Part shown: positions 23,801-33,862 of the stretch, in pieces
Numbering within the stretch: the stretch's first letter is position 1
Layout of the letters: the number at the start of each line of letters is the position of its first letter
Assembly (NCBI GenBank): GCA_963971285.1
Contig: OZ020251.1
Coordinates: 5,580,001-5,644,000, forward strand
Length of the DNA stretch: 64,000 nucleotides
Reading direction: 5' to 3'
From: Astropecten irregularis
Lineage: Eukaryota > Echinodermata > Asteroidea > Paxillosida > Astropectinidae
The notes under the pieces: generated by a model
The model's input: only the letters and a program-made list of their open reading frames with translations
Database searches by the model: none
What the model was told of the DNA's origin: nothing
Program-made: the position numbers and the translations under genes

Positions 23801-26654
23801 AGTGATGAAACTACCAATGAAACCTACCAATTTTCGAGGTGATCGGCCGTTCCTTCTATGTGTTATTAAAATTGTTTGAAAATGATATAAAAAAGACGTA
23901 CGTGCATTGTCTATGAGGGAAAATATAGTTTTGAGTCAACGGTCAATCGGACATCACGTCCCGGCCCAGTGCGCAAGCCACCGTCGGGCCGCCGGCGGTT
24001 CAGCAGCGGCTAAGCGGCATCGGCACGCCGCCCATCCAACGACCGTGGTCCGCCGGTGCATGGTGGTTGCCACTATGAAACGGCCGTGTAAATACCACCG
24101 TGTACTAACAATGGTCGTCCAGCCGAGGTCGGGCCGATTGGGGACCGATGGTGACTGTATTTTGCATTTAAATAGCCCTACAGAATAGAATATTTATACA
24201 AAATTACATCGAGAAAATAAAATCACTCTGATGACACTAAAGTCTTGGGGAAAGGGCGTGACATATTTAATTTGTTCATGTGTAAAATTACGGATTAGCT
24301 GGTATGGGAAATGGCTGCAGCACACCACCAAGCCAGTTTACCTAGGGGTGACACTTGACAGGTCCCTCACATACAAGGATCATACCATGAAGACCAAGGC
24401 AAAAGTGGGATCAAGGAATAATATCCTTAAGAAGCTCACCAACACTAAGTGGGGTGCCGATCCAAAGATAGTCCGTACGACAGCACTGGCCTTATGTTAC
24501 TCAGCTGCAGAGTATGCATCACCAGTCTGGAGTAGATCAGCCCATGCCATCAAGATCGACACTGCCTTGAATACCTCCTGCCGGGCAATTACTGGCTGCC
24601 TGAAGCCTACAAAGGTTGACGACCTGTACCTACTGAGCGGAATAGCCCCCCCTAACATCCGGAGGGCAGTTGCATCTCGGAAGGAAAGGCTGAAACAGGA
24701 AACTGACTGTCGCCACCCTCTCTTCAACTATGAGCCATCGAGAAAGAGACTGAAATCTAGGCACAGCTTCATGCACTCCGTAGAGGCCTTGAACAACAGC
24801 CCTGAAAGACAGTGTTCATCTCTGTGGGCTAAACATCTCTCCCATTCACCTCATATGGTCCCCATAACAAACCCCAAGGAGGCCCTACCCCCAGGTGCCA
24901 GTGAATCTTGGCCTTTCTGGTCATGCCTCAACCGACTTAGAACTGCTGTTGGCCGTTGCAAAACCAATCTTGCAAAATGGGGGTACAGCGACACTGAAGA
25001 CACCAGCTGCATGTGCGGAGAAGAGCAGACCATGCAACATCTTCTTGTCTGCTCACTTATGTCACAGCCATGCACACCTGAGGATCTGATGGCACTTACT
25101 CCCCCTGCCATGCTATGCATCCAACACTGGAGTGGACTTATCTAGTGACTCAGTAACTAGCGTAGTGACTCGAAAAGAAGAAGAAGATGTGTAAAATTGA
25201 TCATAATTATTGCCACGTACAAACAAACAAATTATGAATCATTGCACTTTTCAATACAACTCCATACAATGTATAGCTAATAACGCGACCCATAAAATGA
25301 CGTACAATACGGCAACCTACATCGATAGCATTTCGATATTTGGTGCTGGTATTTAACGATATATAAAAAGTCTTACATGAAAATGTCTATGGAAAGATTA
25401 TAAACGAAGTTTTGATCGAGTCACGCAATCCGTGGACATTATTATGAATGCCAAACACATACAGTGCAGTGAAATACGTACGTACAGTGCAGTGATTATG
25501 TATGGGGAGAGTTGAGTCATTCGAGCATCATATGTTTTGTACATGACCATATTGTCACGTAATCTGTGTACAAAGTTAACGGGCTGTGAGAAATATTTAA
25601 AAATTCATATAAAATCAAGTCATGACGTCATGATGTCGAAAAGTTTCGGGAGACAACTACTCTATATGGACTTCCTTCAGACCAAGTTTGGTTAAAATCG
25701 GCTGTCTAAAAATGACCAAAGTGGGGTCTAGAATGCCCCTGTGCTTTGTCTATGGGAATTTTGGCGACAAGAAGAGGAAGAGGAAGAAGAGGAAGAAAAA
25801 AGAAAAAAAAACAGAACAGAAATAAAGGCTTTTCGCTTGCGCGAAAAAGCCAAAAAATCTTAACAAAAAGAAAGACTTTCCGCAACTATGCGGAAAAGCC
25901 AAAAAATAAGAAAAACAAAAGCTGTTCCGCTGCATGCAAAACAGCTAATGATGCCAAATTGTTCTATTTTCATGATCTTCCAAATAAAACTGCATTAAAC
26001 GTTGGACCGTTTCATTGTGAGCAGCTTCTATTATTTGGTCCTAAGAAAAGAGACTGCATTTTGCGCTTTGTGCCGGGTTGTGGCATTATGTATTGTACTC
26101 ACTAATGATTCAAACATGTAGCACAATTTGACTTCTCCTGAAGACAGTCAGAGTAAACGCCAGTATTAAGAAAAATTGACCGTAGCGGAATTTGAACAAG
26201 CGATCTTCGGAGTTCCGTACCGGCGCTCTACCAACTGAGCTATCCAGCGCTATGTTGGTGGTGTCCCTAATAGTCAATCATCCTTGTGTGTTTGGCGGTC
26301 AGAAGCCATAGAACCACGCACACACCGCTATATCCAAAGGATCATCATTATTTTTGTATAGATCCTTGCAATAATGTGCAACCTGAGAAACAGTACATGG
26401 GGGATCACTCAAAGAGGATGCGGCTTTTTAATCAATGTGGATATTTAACTCCATACCCGGTCACGTTCATGTTAAAACACGCGCATATGAGACATGTAAA
26501 CACAGCCTACATCTGTTCTTATCCGTCTGGTTTGACAATACCTTAATAAAAAAAAACACCAATAAGAGTGTCTAATATTGAGACCTACATGTACAACAAG
26601 CTTACCTGTATAAAGTGTTGATACCAGCAAAGCGTAGGCCACAGCTCCGTCCAT
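17900..26654 (-). CDS. Gene D: secreted Cys-rich-mucin-F5/8C protein, 6 exons
   Basis: Coding exons: 26654-26606, 21010-20777, 20580-19948, 19587-19452, 19038-18870, 18037-17900 (TAA). Phases 1, 1, 1, 2, 0 all match, giving 452 aa. Exon 1 is MDGAVAYALLVSTLYT (signal peptide). Exon 2 is the unrecognised module: SCHQVCFIGTEYDPR, RWFLPYKDPCKC, SSCLQGAPFYLDGLFLS, LFTCPAG. Exon 3 is a TTEEP/ITEEP/TTMEP stalk of about 210 residues. Exons 4-6 are F5/8C: ECSPGPLGLESGAILDSR, GCWIDVDLVDITMVTG, EFDGNTDPSS and RLELLGC. Intron 1 is far longer than in A-C (5.6 kb) because of a 4.85-kb composite insertion; whether it still splices well is untested. No transmembrane segment. Function is inferred to be extracellular binding. 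Confidence 0.85.
18744..18848 (+). pseudogene. THAP-like zinc-finger N-terminal fragment
   Basis: A 34-residue frame starts MPRNCVVSGNTHIHPVTSFL and continues SFPGD. THAP domains start MP..CVV.GC and carry a later F.FP.D motif; here the second zinc Cys is replaced by Asn and the frame ends before the remaining ligands. It sits in intron 5 of gene D beside exon 5. A scrap of a P-element-like transposase or a THAP host gene are both possible. Confidence 0.4.
19770..19849. mobile_element. Hairpin/SINE-like insertion, shared with gene A
   Basis: 21-bp perfect arms (CTGGCTCAGGTGGGATTGGA plus A) enclose a 38-base centre; one arm also reads as a tRNA B box (GGTTCCAATCC) on the minus strand. The same insertion lies at 57,865-57,932 in the matching intron of gene A and is absent from genes B and C. 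The adjoining GTTGAAGGGCAATCC block recurs in both copies. Confidence 0.7.
21500..22060. repeat. GACGTC-rich repeat block, two tandem ~156-bp units
   Basis: Two units near 21,506 and 21,662 share GATGACGTCATC.TGACGTC, CACATT.AAGATACTAGTACC and CCACCAAGTTTCAT..ATCGG. More diverged GATGACGTCA blocks follow at about 21,818 and 21,924. A related block with ACCAAGTTTGGTTAAAATCGG is at 25,620-25,710. The family was not recognised. Confidence 0.75.
22270..22353. repeat. Stem-loop cassettes after a GA-rich tract, set 1
   Basis: A GAAGAAGAAG tract (22,200-22,220) is followed by GCTTTTCG..CGAAAAAGC (22,273-22,296) and AGGTGTTCGG..CCGAACACCT (22,327-22,353), each a hairpin of about 25 bases separated by an A-rich linker. 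A second set is at 25,827-25,946. Confidence 0.75.
23120..23630. repeat. Dispersed element with a 19-bp minisatellite, copy 2
   Basis: Same leader, 19-bp unit and tail as the element at 7,470-7,880, with about 16 units here (23,300-23,607). Unit number differs while the flanks stay similar, so the array changes length independently. Confidence 0.85.
23950..24155. other. GC- and CpG-rich patch
   Basis: About 200 bases rich in CCG/CGG (for example CGTCGGGCCGCCGGCGG) in otherwise AT-rich DNA. A short open frame crosses it but shows no recognisable domain. It may be a piece of a CpG island carried by a mobile element. Confidence 0.5.
24305..25190 (+). mobile_element. 5'-truncated LINE, C-terminal end of reverse transcriptase
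   Basis: The plus frame (to the stop at 25,143-25,145) reads KPVYLGVTLDRSLTYKDH, NNILKKLTNTKWG, ALALCYSAAEYASPVWSRSA, IAPPNIRRAVASRKERL and a Cys-rich end CMCGEEQTMQHLLVC. This is the thumb and C-terminal part of a non-LTR retrotransposon of the Jockey/CR1 group. The catalytic FADD-box region is missing, so the copy is 5' truncated near 24,305. The 3' end has a short tail with repeated GAA. Confidence 0.85.
25827..25946. repeat. Three stem-loop cassettes after a GA-rich tract, set 2
   Basis: After a GAAGAGGAAG-type tract (25,770-25,810) come three hairpins with A-rich linkers: GGCTTTTCGC..GCGAAAAAGCC (25,827-25,851), CTTTCCGCA..TGCGGAAAAG (about 25,875-25,897) and AGCTGTT..AAACAGCT (25,920-25,946). 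Stem sequences differ but lengths and spacing are alike. Confidence 0.75.
26170..26275 (-). mobile_element. tRNA-like SINE head, gene D unit
   Basis: A box TAGCTCAGTTGGTAGAGC and B box GTTCAAATTCC on the minus strand. Copies at matching places occur in gene C (45.4 kb) and gene B (52.1 kb) units. T-stem mismatches argue against a working tRNA. Confidence 0.7.
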
Positions 26655-26689
26655 ATCTCCTGACAGAATGAGCAGCAGTCGTTGATGCT

Positions 26690-26820
26690 CGCTGGTTTAA
26701 TCGCAGCCCGCATCATCTACCCAATGACGAAGGCATTGATAGCCAATCAGGAGAGTCTGCGAACTGCTTAAAGAGTACTCGGCCTTTTCTGATTGGTAGA
26801 ATATTACAAGGTGGGTGGAG
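26690..26820 (-). promoter_or_regulatory. Probable promoter of gene D first exon
   Basis: Upstream of the ATG at 26,654 are three CCAAT-type motifs: ACCAATCAGAAAAG, CTGATTGGCTATC and TCATTGGG. The same arrangement lies upstream of the first exons of genes A, B and C. No strong TATA box. Confidence 0.45.
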
Positions 26821-27345
26821 TTTATTAACCTAGATGTGTGATATGGTTGTATATTAGCTCAGTGGCTATATCAATATCCATCCCTCGTGAGCGGCCTCCG
26901 CTCTACTGGAGTGCTAATTCCACCTTTAGAATTCACTCGCTCAGTCGTGAATTTCTTCCGGTTTCGCGGCGCTGTAAATTAATAGTTGCACCGGTGAAAT
27001 ACAATGAAGACAAATTTACGACGCGGTTACCATGGGTACATAACAACAACCACACCGAGACAATGGATCGGTTGATAAAAGAAAGCCAGAAACGCAATAT
27101 TGTCAGGGTGTGCAATATTTTTCAAACCGCATTTTTTTGACCTTGACATTTAGTTTACCATAATATTTACAGAGAGGTTTGGATGCACGTTTTACGTGAA
27201 CGATACCGTATAATCTAGTGCAATATTTGCTATGAAGCACATACATTTTAAAATTCTAGACACATATTATTATTGGGCATGGAACTCATAATTCATGGCG
27301 CCCATAGACTTAAGTAATATCATCCTAAGCAATAATGCACCTTAC

Positions 27346-27391
27346 ATGTGAGTGTTGATAGCAGCAGAGCACAAGCTACAGCCCCCTACAT
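27346..27391 (-). pseudogene. Second signal-peptide exon of gene D, non-functional
   Basis: Homologous to the MEGAVACALLLSTLT exon of genes C and H, with an intact GTAAGG donor, but the codon after ATG is TAG. It lies about 0.7 kb upstream of the working first exon. Confidence 0.8.
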
Positions 27392-27748
27392 ATCTCCTGA
27401 CAGAATTAGAAGCATCTATAATTATATACGCGCCTTCTGGCCAAAGATTATATAGCGCTATGCGCGAGATGGAGAACTCTCCATTGAAACGCGTAATCGT
27501 CATGGGCGCCATTCTGGTGTGAGGGCGGGCGCTCGGTGTATTGAGTTTCGACGGCATGATGTCTGCGATGGTGATGTGCTGTTCTTGCAAGAGTAGGTCC
27601 AGAAAACAGATTAAGAGGTACCCCTTTAAACGCGCAAATAGCACGCTCTCATAATATTCAACCCGGTTGTCACGAAAACACAACAACAGTAAATAACTAG
27701 CAGCAATAGACCATTGGAGCCAGTGGTGCATGTGCTACTTCCAACAAA

Positions 27749-28222
27749 TTAGAGGTGTTCGGTCTTTTGTTCGGTCTTTGTTATATGTTTTTTCCACCAG
27801 TACTTCGCTCGTGGTAATTTCAAATTATTTGGTTCCTCGGTAGTTGGTTCCTCGGGAGTTGGTTCCTCGGGAGTTGGTTCCTCAGTAGTTGGTTCCTCGG
27901 TCGTCGGCTCCTCAGTAGTTGGTTCCTCGGTTCTTGGTTCTTCGGTAGTTGGTGCCTCTGTTGTTAGTTCATCGGTAGTTGGTTCCTCGGTAGTTGGTTC
28001 CTTGGTATTTGGTTTCACGGTAGTTGGCTCCTCAATAGTTGGTTTCACGGTAGTTGGCTCCTCAATAGTTGGTTTCTCGGTAGTTGGCTCCTCGGTAGTT
28101 GGTTCCTCGGTAGTTGGCTCCACGGTAGTTGGTTCCATGGTAGTTGGTTCCTTGGTAGTTGGTGCCTCTGTAGTCGGTTCATCGGTAGTTGGCTCCTTAG
28201 TTAAATGGTTCTTCGGTAATTG
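27749..28222 (-). other. Orphan TTEEP-coding block in the spacer, copy 1
   Basis: An open minus-strand frame follows a plausible acceptor (CATATTTCATTTAG before 28,222) and reads QLPKNHLTKEPTTDEPTTEA, then TTEEP/TIEEP/TTVKP repeats, ending KYWWKKHITKTEQKTEHL and a stop. The frame and tail are conserved in the copy at 46,952-47,425 but the tail is lost at 54,403. It lies between the last exon of one family member and the first exon of the next. It may be a relic stalk exon or an alternative 3' exon. Confidence 0.5.
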
Positions 28223-29620
28223 CTAAATGAAATATGTTCTAGTAAGGGCTCTATGTGTGTTCTCTTTTTTGGCATGCGAAAACTGACATGGGCCGTCATT
28301 TTCAAGAGACTTGTAAGACAAACAGCTTAATGCCTTAAATTTAAGAGCTTCTGACTTTCTCTGTTGAATTGTGTTTTCCAAAAAAACTTTTCACACAGGT
28401 TTATACACTTCGACGGCCGGATCCAAATACTGTGACGACTACGAAAACACTTAGGCTACTTCGATAGAAATATAAAAAAAAAACAGACGCCACGCGTGAG
28501 TAAAGCACACATTATGAAGCAAACATATTTATGTTCTGTTGACAGAGCATTTATTTTTCCACGTTAAGGCCATTAACAGAATATTATACAGTAGGCCTAA
28601 CAGTAAATTTACACACACTTTAAACATTATTCTGCAACAAGAAAGAATAAAAAATACTATAGCGTACGTCAATGGCGGATGTTCCTCCCGTCCAGTAACT
28701 GTATACATAAAACTCGTATTAAATATAATTTGAGGTAAGTCTGAAATAACTGTCGAGTGTATCTTCGTGATATGAAAGCACGTCATCAGAGGTTTACAGA
28801 AAATTCTTTCTGACGAAAGAACGAAAACCATATACATAAGTCTGTGCTAATTATAACCTGTAAAAATATATTAATGTTAACGTATAACTAATACTTATTG
28901 AACAAAAATCACAAAATTCCTAATCGATAATTTATTTAGTTTTGTATGTAGCTCTATACTTTCTCCAAAAATATGTTTAAAAACCGGAATCAATGTTTGC
29001 TCAACTAGAGCCACCTCCAAAAAATACATCACTAGGCTGCATTTCACAAAGCACTAAGATCAATCTTAAGATGAGTTGTTAGTATCACCATAGTGATTGT
29101 ATTTTGACATCACACCTTGCTTTATCAATTAGTGTTAACGTATAACTAATACTTATTGAACAAAAATCACACAATTCTTAATTGATCATTACTTGAATTT
29201 TACATGTCGCATTGCGCTGAAGCTCTACTATCTCAAAATAGAAATTTGAAAACTCACATCTATTTTTGCACAACCGAGCCACCTGCACAAATTACATCAC
29301 CGGGTCACGTATTAACACAATTTATTTCGCAGAAAAAAGCTTACCACAAAACAGAGCTTATTCATTCAGTTATATATTAAAGTCTTAATTTTGACGAAAA
29401 AGGCATTAGCGAAATACCATACGTAAGCGGGTGTATAAGTACTGATACTTTAATAATGAACTTGCTGTGTTATAATGACTTCAAATGCTCAAGAGCACAA
29501 AATATAGCGCATTCCACGACAAAAATATATAGGCCTAATAATAGATTAACATTTATATATAAAGTAATGCCAATATCATTACATCTACAATGATTTCGTC
29601 AAAATCATGGCGATAGTATG
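28223..29620. repeat. Duplicated intergenic spacer, copy 2
   Basis: Near-identical to 47,426-48,815 and similar to 54,895-56,230 and 15,660-17,230. Short frames here (around 28,530-28,840 on both strands) recur in copies but carry indels and no recognisable domain, so I do not call a gene. Confidence 0.8.
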
Positions 29621-29627
29621 GCTTTAA

Positions 29628-29984
29628 AGGTAATATCATACTTTGGTTTTTTCAAAGAAATCCAGATTCGTGGGCAAAATTATCAAGGACGATACAGTAA
29701 AAGTAATCTGTGGAAATTCCAGTCCCATACGGTGGCCACTTTTTGAGAAAACAGTGAAAAACGGCCACAATATTTCTGAAGTCTTTTTTCTTTTATTTTT
29801 GATCTTTTAAAAGATCAAAAAGATATTCTGTCGTTGTTTTACTAATTTCTGGATAAATACAGCATTTTAGGCGGAAAAATTTTAACGGTATGTTTCTACC
29901 ATCCACCAGCTTCATACCCTGTAAGTTAAATGTAAATCTGTGAACATTTCTGTTTTGGTCTCTTACCAAAGTATGATATTACCT
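29628..29984. mobile_element. TTAA-flanked MITE, copy in unit G
   Basis: Both TTAA flanks (29624-29627, 29985-29988) and both termini are present, plus the central GATCTTTTAAAAGATC palindrome. A sister copy is at the same place in the gene B unit (48,818-49,175), so it was inserted before that duplication. Confidence 0.85.
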
Positions 29985-30005
29985 TTAATCGGATAAGCAG
30001 ATTCA

Positions 30006-30153
30006 GGGGTCGATTTCACCAAACTCTTCGTAACTCTTCGTTACTATCAATCGTTGGACTTATGATGCATCCCAGCGCTACGTATAGGATACGATGCATG
30101 GTTATCCTTTCTAACTCGAGTTATGATAGATCGCGAGCTTAGTGAAATCGCCC
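30006..30153. mobile_element. GATTTCAC hairpin MITE downstream of unit G
   Basis: Inverted ends GGGGTCGATTTCACCAAACT and GAGCTTAGTGAAATCGCCC. Copies lie at the same place behind genes B (49,197-49,361), A (56,235-56,374) and D (split, 17,235-17,760), so it predates the duplications. Confidence 0.75.
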
Positions 30154-30250
30154 ATGGTATGATATATAAAAGGCTGATTAAAGTCAATATCAATATTGCT
30201 AATCACTACAAAAGCAAACGTTTCGCCATTTAAGACTAGTTACCAACAAG

Positions 30251-31771
30251 TTAGCAGCCAAGCAACTCCAGGCGCATAACGACGTTTCCCTCATATTCAG
30301 TAGGCAGTATACGCACTGCAGCAGCCATGATGCTCGGATTAAACATATTGGTGACGGCAGTGGTACCATCATTGTTGTCATCAAACTCCTGAAATGTCAC
30401 AAATATAATAACTCTCAGCTAAGGCGGTATTATATAAAGATTTGTTGTGGCTTTGACGCATGCATTAGGACATGAGAATTCAATGCATGACTGCAAAGGA
30501 GACAAATACATTCCTTGCGCAAATATCATACATGTATTGGCAAAAATAATGTAGTTAAAATTTTTATTATGGAGCCCGGGTGAATAATTCGAAGACGTTG
30601 AGAGTATCTTGAAGAAACCAAGAGCCTGTCGAAATGTCGTTTTCCCAGACAGGTGATTGTGATGCAAAACCTTAACTAATGGGGATAATGGATACCTTAA
30701 ATTCTCCAGATTCCGGCGGATCGTGGTTTACTTGAGCAAATTTCACATTAGCGAAATTCAATCAGGTAAAATGTCAATAATTCGAAGACGGTGAAAGTCT
30801 CCTGAAGAAACCCAGAGCCCACTGGTCAAAAATGTTGTTTTCTCAAACTGGGTGAATCACGCCAGGTAACTTATTGTGTTGCAAAACCTTAACTAATAGC
30901 TGATTAAAATGTATACCATGATATATCCGGATCCCTGCACGTATTCATAGCCAGAAGAGGGGGATTGCTTGAACATCACTTCATACTTCTTTACAAACTC
31001 GCTTTCCCCATTACCTTGTGTGATGATACCGGTCACCATGGTGATATCAACCAGGTCCACCTCAATCCAAGAGTTGTCCTTACTTCAAAGTAAAACGGGG
31101 GAAAAAGTACAGAAAAACTGATGGTGAGAATGCATATTGAAACAGTTAGTATGATGTGCAATATTGTCAAAATCAATACGCGGGACGTTGCTAGAACTAG
31201 GAGTCTGTTTAGCTCATGAGTAGCATTAATAAGATTTCAGGTTTATCCACATCAAGCTGTATACTTCGCAGCTCAGCTTGAGTTGTTTTACAGTAATGAA
31301 TTCATATTGTAGATTAACAAAAACAGTAGATGAAATGATAATTATAATGTAAAGGATAATTATAATATAAAGGATATTTATAATATAAAGGATACCTACA
31401 TGTCTGCCTGCCAATAAGAGTTGCCATTGAGACAAGCATAATGGGCTTCTCGACCTTCTACAGCCGTTGAAGCAGTCAGACGACTATCATGAATGTCACC
31501 GCTCTCCAGGCCCAAAGGCCCAGGACTACACTCAGCTGTTGGATCAAGGAAATAAAGTACAATCATACTGGTATCATGCAAACATTACCTAAGCCTGTCA
31601 CTGCGACACAAGAACTTTTTCCATCTAATGACGTCAAAGCGTTGTCAATAAACAAAATATATACACTGTAATTTACTTGTTGTAGTCGCCCCTTCAGTGC
31701 TTGGTTTCTCGGTAGTTGGTTTCTCGGTAGTTGGTTCCTCGGTAGTTGGTTCCTCGGTAGTTGGTTCCTCG
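30251..31771 (-). pseudogene. Gene G: 5'-deleted member, stalk remnant plus F5/8C exons
   Basis: Present are a stalk remnant (31771-31677, TTEEP then EKPSTEGATTTS) and three F5/8C exons: 31535-31400, 31082-30917, 30388-30251 (TAA). Phases 1, 2, 0 are intact and all frames are open: ECSPGPLGLESGDIHDSRL, NSWIEVDLVDITMVTG, EFDGNNDGTTAV and RLELLGC. The signal-peptide and Cys-rich exons and most of the stalk are missing; the array breaks at CCTCGATCAAAAAG where unrelated sequence begins. It could still serve as the 3' part of gene E by splicing from 34,443, since phases fit, but that would need a 3.4-kb intron and skipping of the exon at 31,535. Confidence 0.75.
30696..30719 (-). pseudogene. Relic tail of F5/8C exon 5 inside intron 5
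   Basis: Minus strand reads a GAATCTGGAGAATTTAAG-type end followed by a GTATCC donor, like the last residues of exon 5 (EAGSIK and GTATGC). The surrounding ~180-bp intron segment is duplicated. Same relic in gene B at 49,861-49,886. Confidence 0.45.
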
Positions 31772-31904
31772 ATCAAAAAGTACTCGGACTCGGCCCGTAT
31801 TCGGCACTGTGTGTACTCGGAAAACTTGGTACTCGACTACAACACTGGTGATGGCCCAATCTAAACAAATATATGACAAGTAACATAAAGATGCGCTATT
31901 AATA

Positions 31905-32135
31905 ATATTATATTACAATGCAAGTAATAAACTGCTGCAAACTGCTCTTCAGCCAAATAATGACCTGAAATGTATAAAATGCTTGGAATTTGTAGGGCCT
32001 TCGATACAGATTCTGCTAGGATCAAAATGCATCAGGCCCTCCAAATTCCAAGCATTTTATACATTTCAGGTCATTATTTTTTTTTCTGATGAGCAGTTTG
32101 CAGCAGAATATAATATTATATTACAAAATAATATC
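31905..32135. mobile_element. Long fold-back element near unit G
   Basis: Nearly complete inverted arms of about 90 bp include CTGCAAACTGCTC, AATGACCTGAAATGTATAAA and ATGCTTGGAATTTG, with CTAGGATC near the centre. A diverged relative lies at 42,070-42,235 beside gene C. Confidence 0.8.
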
Positions 32136-32139
32136 ACAA

Positions 32140-33310
32140 AGTCATTAATTTCACAATAGGCAAACTCACCAATATACTTATTAATGTAGCGAGTTTCAAA
32201 TCCCTCTTTGTCTTCCGCTCTGCGGCAGTATTTTCGTGCCTCCTCCTATGGTGTGGGTGTAAATAGGTACGCAATGGTCCGCCGTAATCTCATTTTATAT
32301 TCTGAAAAAAAAGATGGCAATAAATTACATGTATAATCAATCCTTTGAATTAATATCTTAATGAGTGAATACTCCTAGGTGACGCTATAAAGTAATCGAA
32401 CCACTACACTTCTTTTTTATACTTGAAAACTCTGGTTTCAAATCCTGGGGCGTGTTCCGATGGCTCAAACCATCAGCATGTTTCTACATTGGTTTTATTT
32501 ATCTAAACACAACAGCGGAAATAAAGCAGAAATGTCCAGCTGACATCAATAAATGCATTCAAATTAATTATTAGGTCTAGTTAAAAATCAAATGACAAGA
32601 AAAGACAACTGAAGAATATGGTTTGTCATATTGTGGAGTATAATGACACCCTTTTCGACTGGCATGACTTGGGCCCTAGTTTAAGGTTTAGACTTGTGGC
32701 CAATGGCCCTATTTATATAGGCTTAATAATGTTTAATGACACTGACACTAGTTACAGCTAGTCTGTGACAGCCGAGCAAAAGTGCATAGATTTAGTAGGC
32801 TAGGCCAACACACAAAGGCGTCTGTGGACTTTCCTAGTCTATTCTGGTGAGTCTGTCTGTCTGTCTGGTACGTACCCTGGCCAGCTTCTACAGCAACTTA
32901 CTCACCTAAATACGACTCTTCATTAGTATTGGGTCTGGGTTACGTACCAGACTAACCAGAATGGACTAATAATGTCAACAAACCGTGCCAAAAAAAAAAA
33001 AAAAAAAATAGTTGGAACTGGGTCCTAGGACTAACAGGCCTAGGCCTAGTCCTGTGTAATATTTCATTAGGCCCTAGGCTAAATGCATTTTTTTCAATCA
33101 TAATCCACGCCAGTACAACTACAACAATTTAAGAAGACATAATGCTCAACCACCGCAGCTAGGGCTATGGCAAGCCTACATTGTGGTTTGTGGTGGAAAC
33201 AAACAGGGCAATAATATTTCGGCACTGCCTATAACTTATAAGGCCATGCTAACGTAGTCGTAGCCTAGGCCTAGGCTAGTCCGAGTAACTTGGACCCTAA
33301 AAATCACCTT
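32140..33310. other. Gene-less stretch with simple repeats
   Basis: No family exon or recognisable frame. Contains a short CTGTCTGTCTGTCTGG microsatellite near 32,865, a 19-base A run near 33,000 and many CTAGG/CCTAG motifs. Confidence 0.6.
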
Positions 33311-33311
33311 T

Positions 33312-33862
33312 TTTAACATTTGGACATGGTCTGGATCGATAGTAGTAGGGTCCAAGTACCTTGTTTGCATTTGAGTGGCAAGAGCTCCTTTTTGCCTCTA
33401 CCCTGACTCAATATCCTGTGATTTCACCTCCAAAACGATCCTAAAATGTCTCATGCGGCCAGCTATGGACCAAGGGAAAATTGGTGATTCCAATAATGAC
33501 AAGGTTTACTCACATTTTTTTAAGAAAAGATTATTTTTCCCCTAAAAATGGGCACATAGACCTCCTAAGTCCTATTCATGAGCACAGTGTCAGTTGGGTC
33601 AGCCATCTTGGTTTTTCAAATTGTACACTTGTCTCTGTGCCCATTTAATAATTTATAGGGAAAAACTGATCTTTTCTTTAAAAAATGTGAGTAAACCTTC
33701 TCATTATTGGAATCTCCAATTCTCCCTTGTTCCATAGCTGGCCGCATGAGACATTTTAGAGAATCACAGGATTTTGAGTCAGGGTAGAGGCAAAAAGGAG
33801 CTCTTGCCACTCAAATGCAAACAAGGTACTTGGACCGCCAGATCATGTCCAAATGTTCAAAA
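33312..33862. mobile_element. Large fold-back element with ~230-bp arms
   Basis: The left arm (CATTTGGACATG, GGCAAGAGCTCCTTTTTGCC, CATGCGGCCAGCTATGGACC, TTACTCACATTTTTTTAAGA) returns as its reverse complement to 33,855. The centre of about 60 bases is unique. The 64-aa frame on it is a by-product. Confidence 0.85.

Larger units (their letters stand above)
21096..25946. mobile_element. 4.85-kb composite insertion in gene D intron 1
   Basis: Genes B and C keep the uninterrupted site (CAGATAGAAATGATGCC at about 51,806; similar at 45,150). Here the two halves lie at 21,095 and 25,947. The left end opens with the perfect hairpin GTGTTTGTTGACAAACAC and the right end closes with AGCTGTT..AACAGCTAA. 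Inside are a GACGTC repeat block, stem-loop cassettes, a minisatellite element, a GC-rich patch and a LINE fragment. A 3' hairpin followed by CTAA recalls Helitron or Helentron ends, but the left end lacks the usual TC, so family is unassigned. Confidence 0.75.

Noticed and set aside
28529-28837. 102-aa minus-strand frame conserved in two spacers
   Set aside because: Copies at 15.9 and 55.3 kb carry indels, both strands show similar frames, and no domain is visible. Conservation follows from recent duplication.
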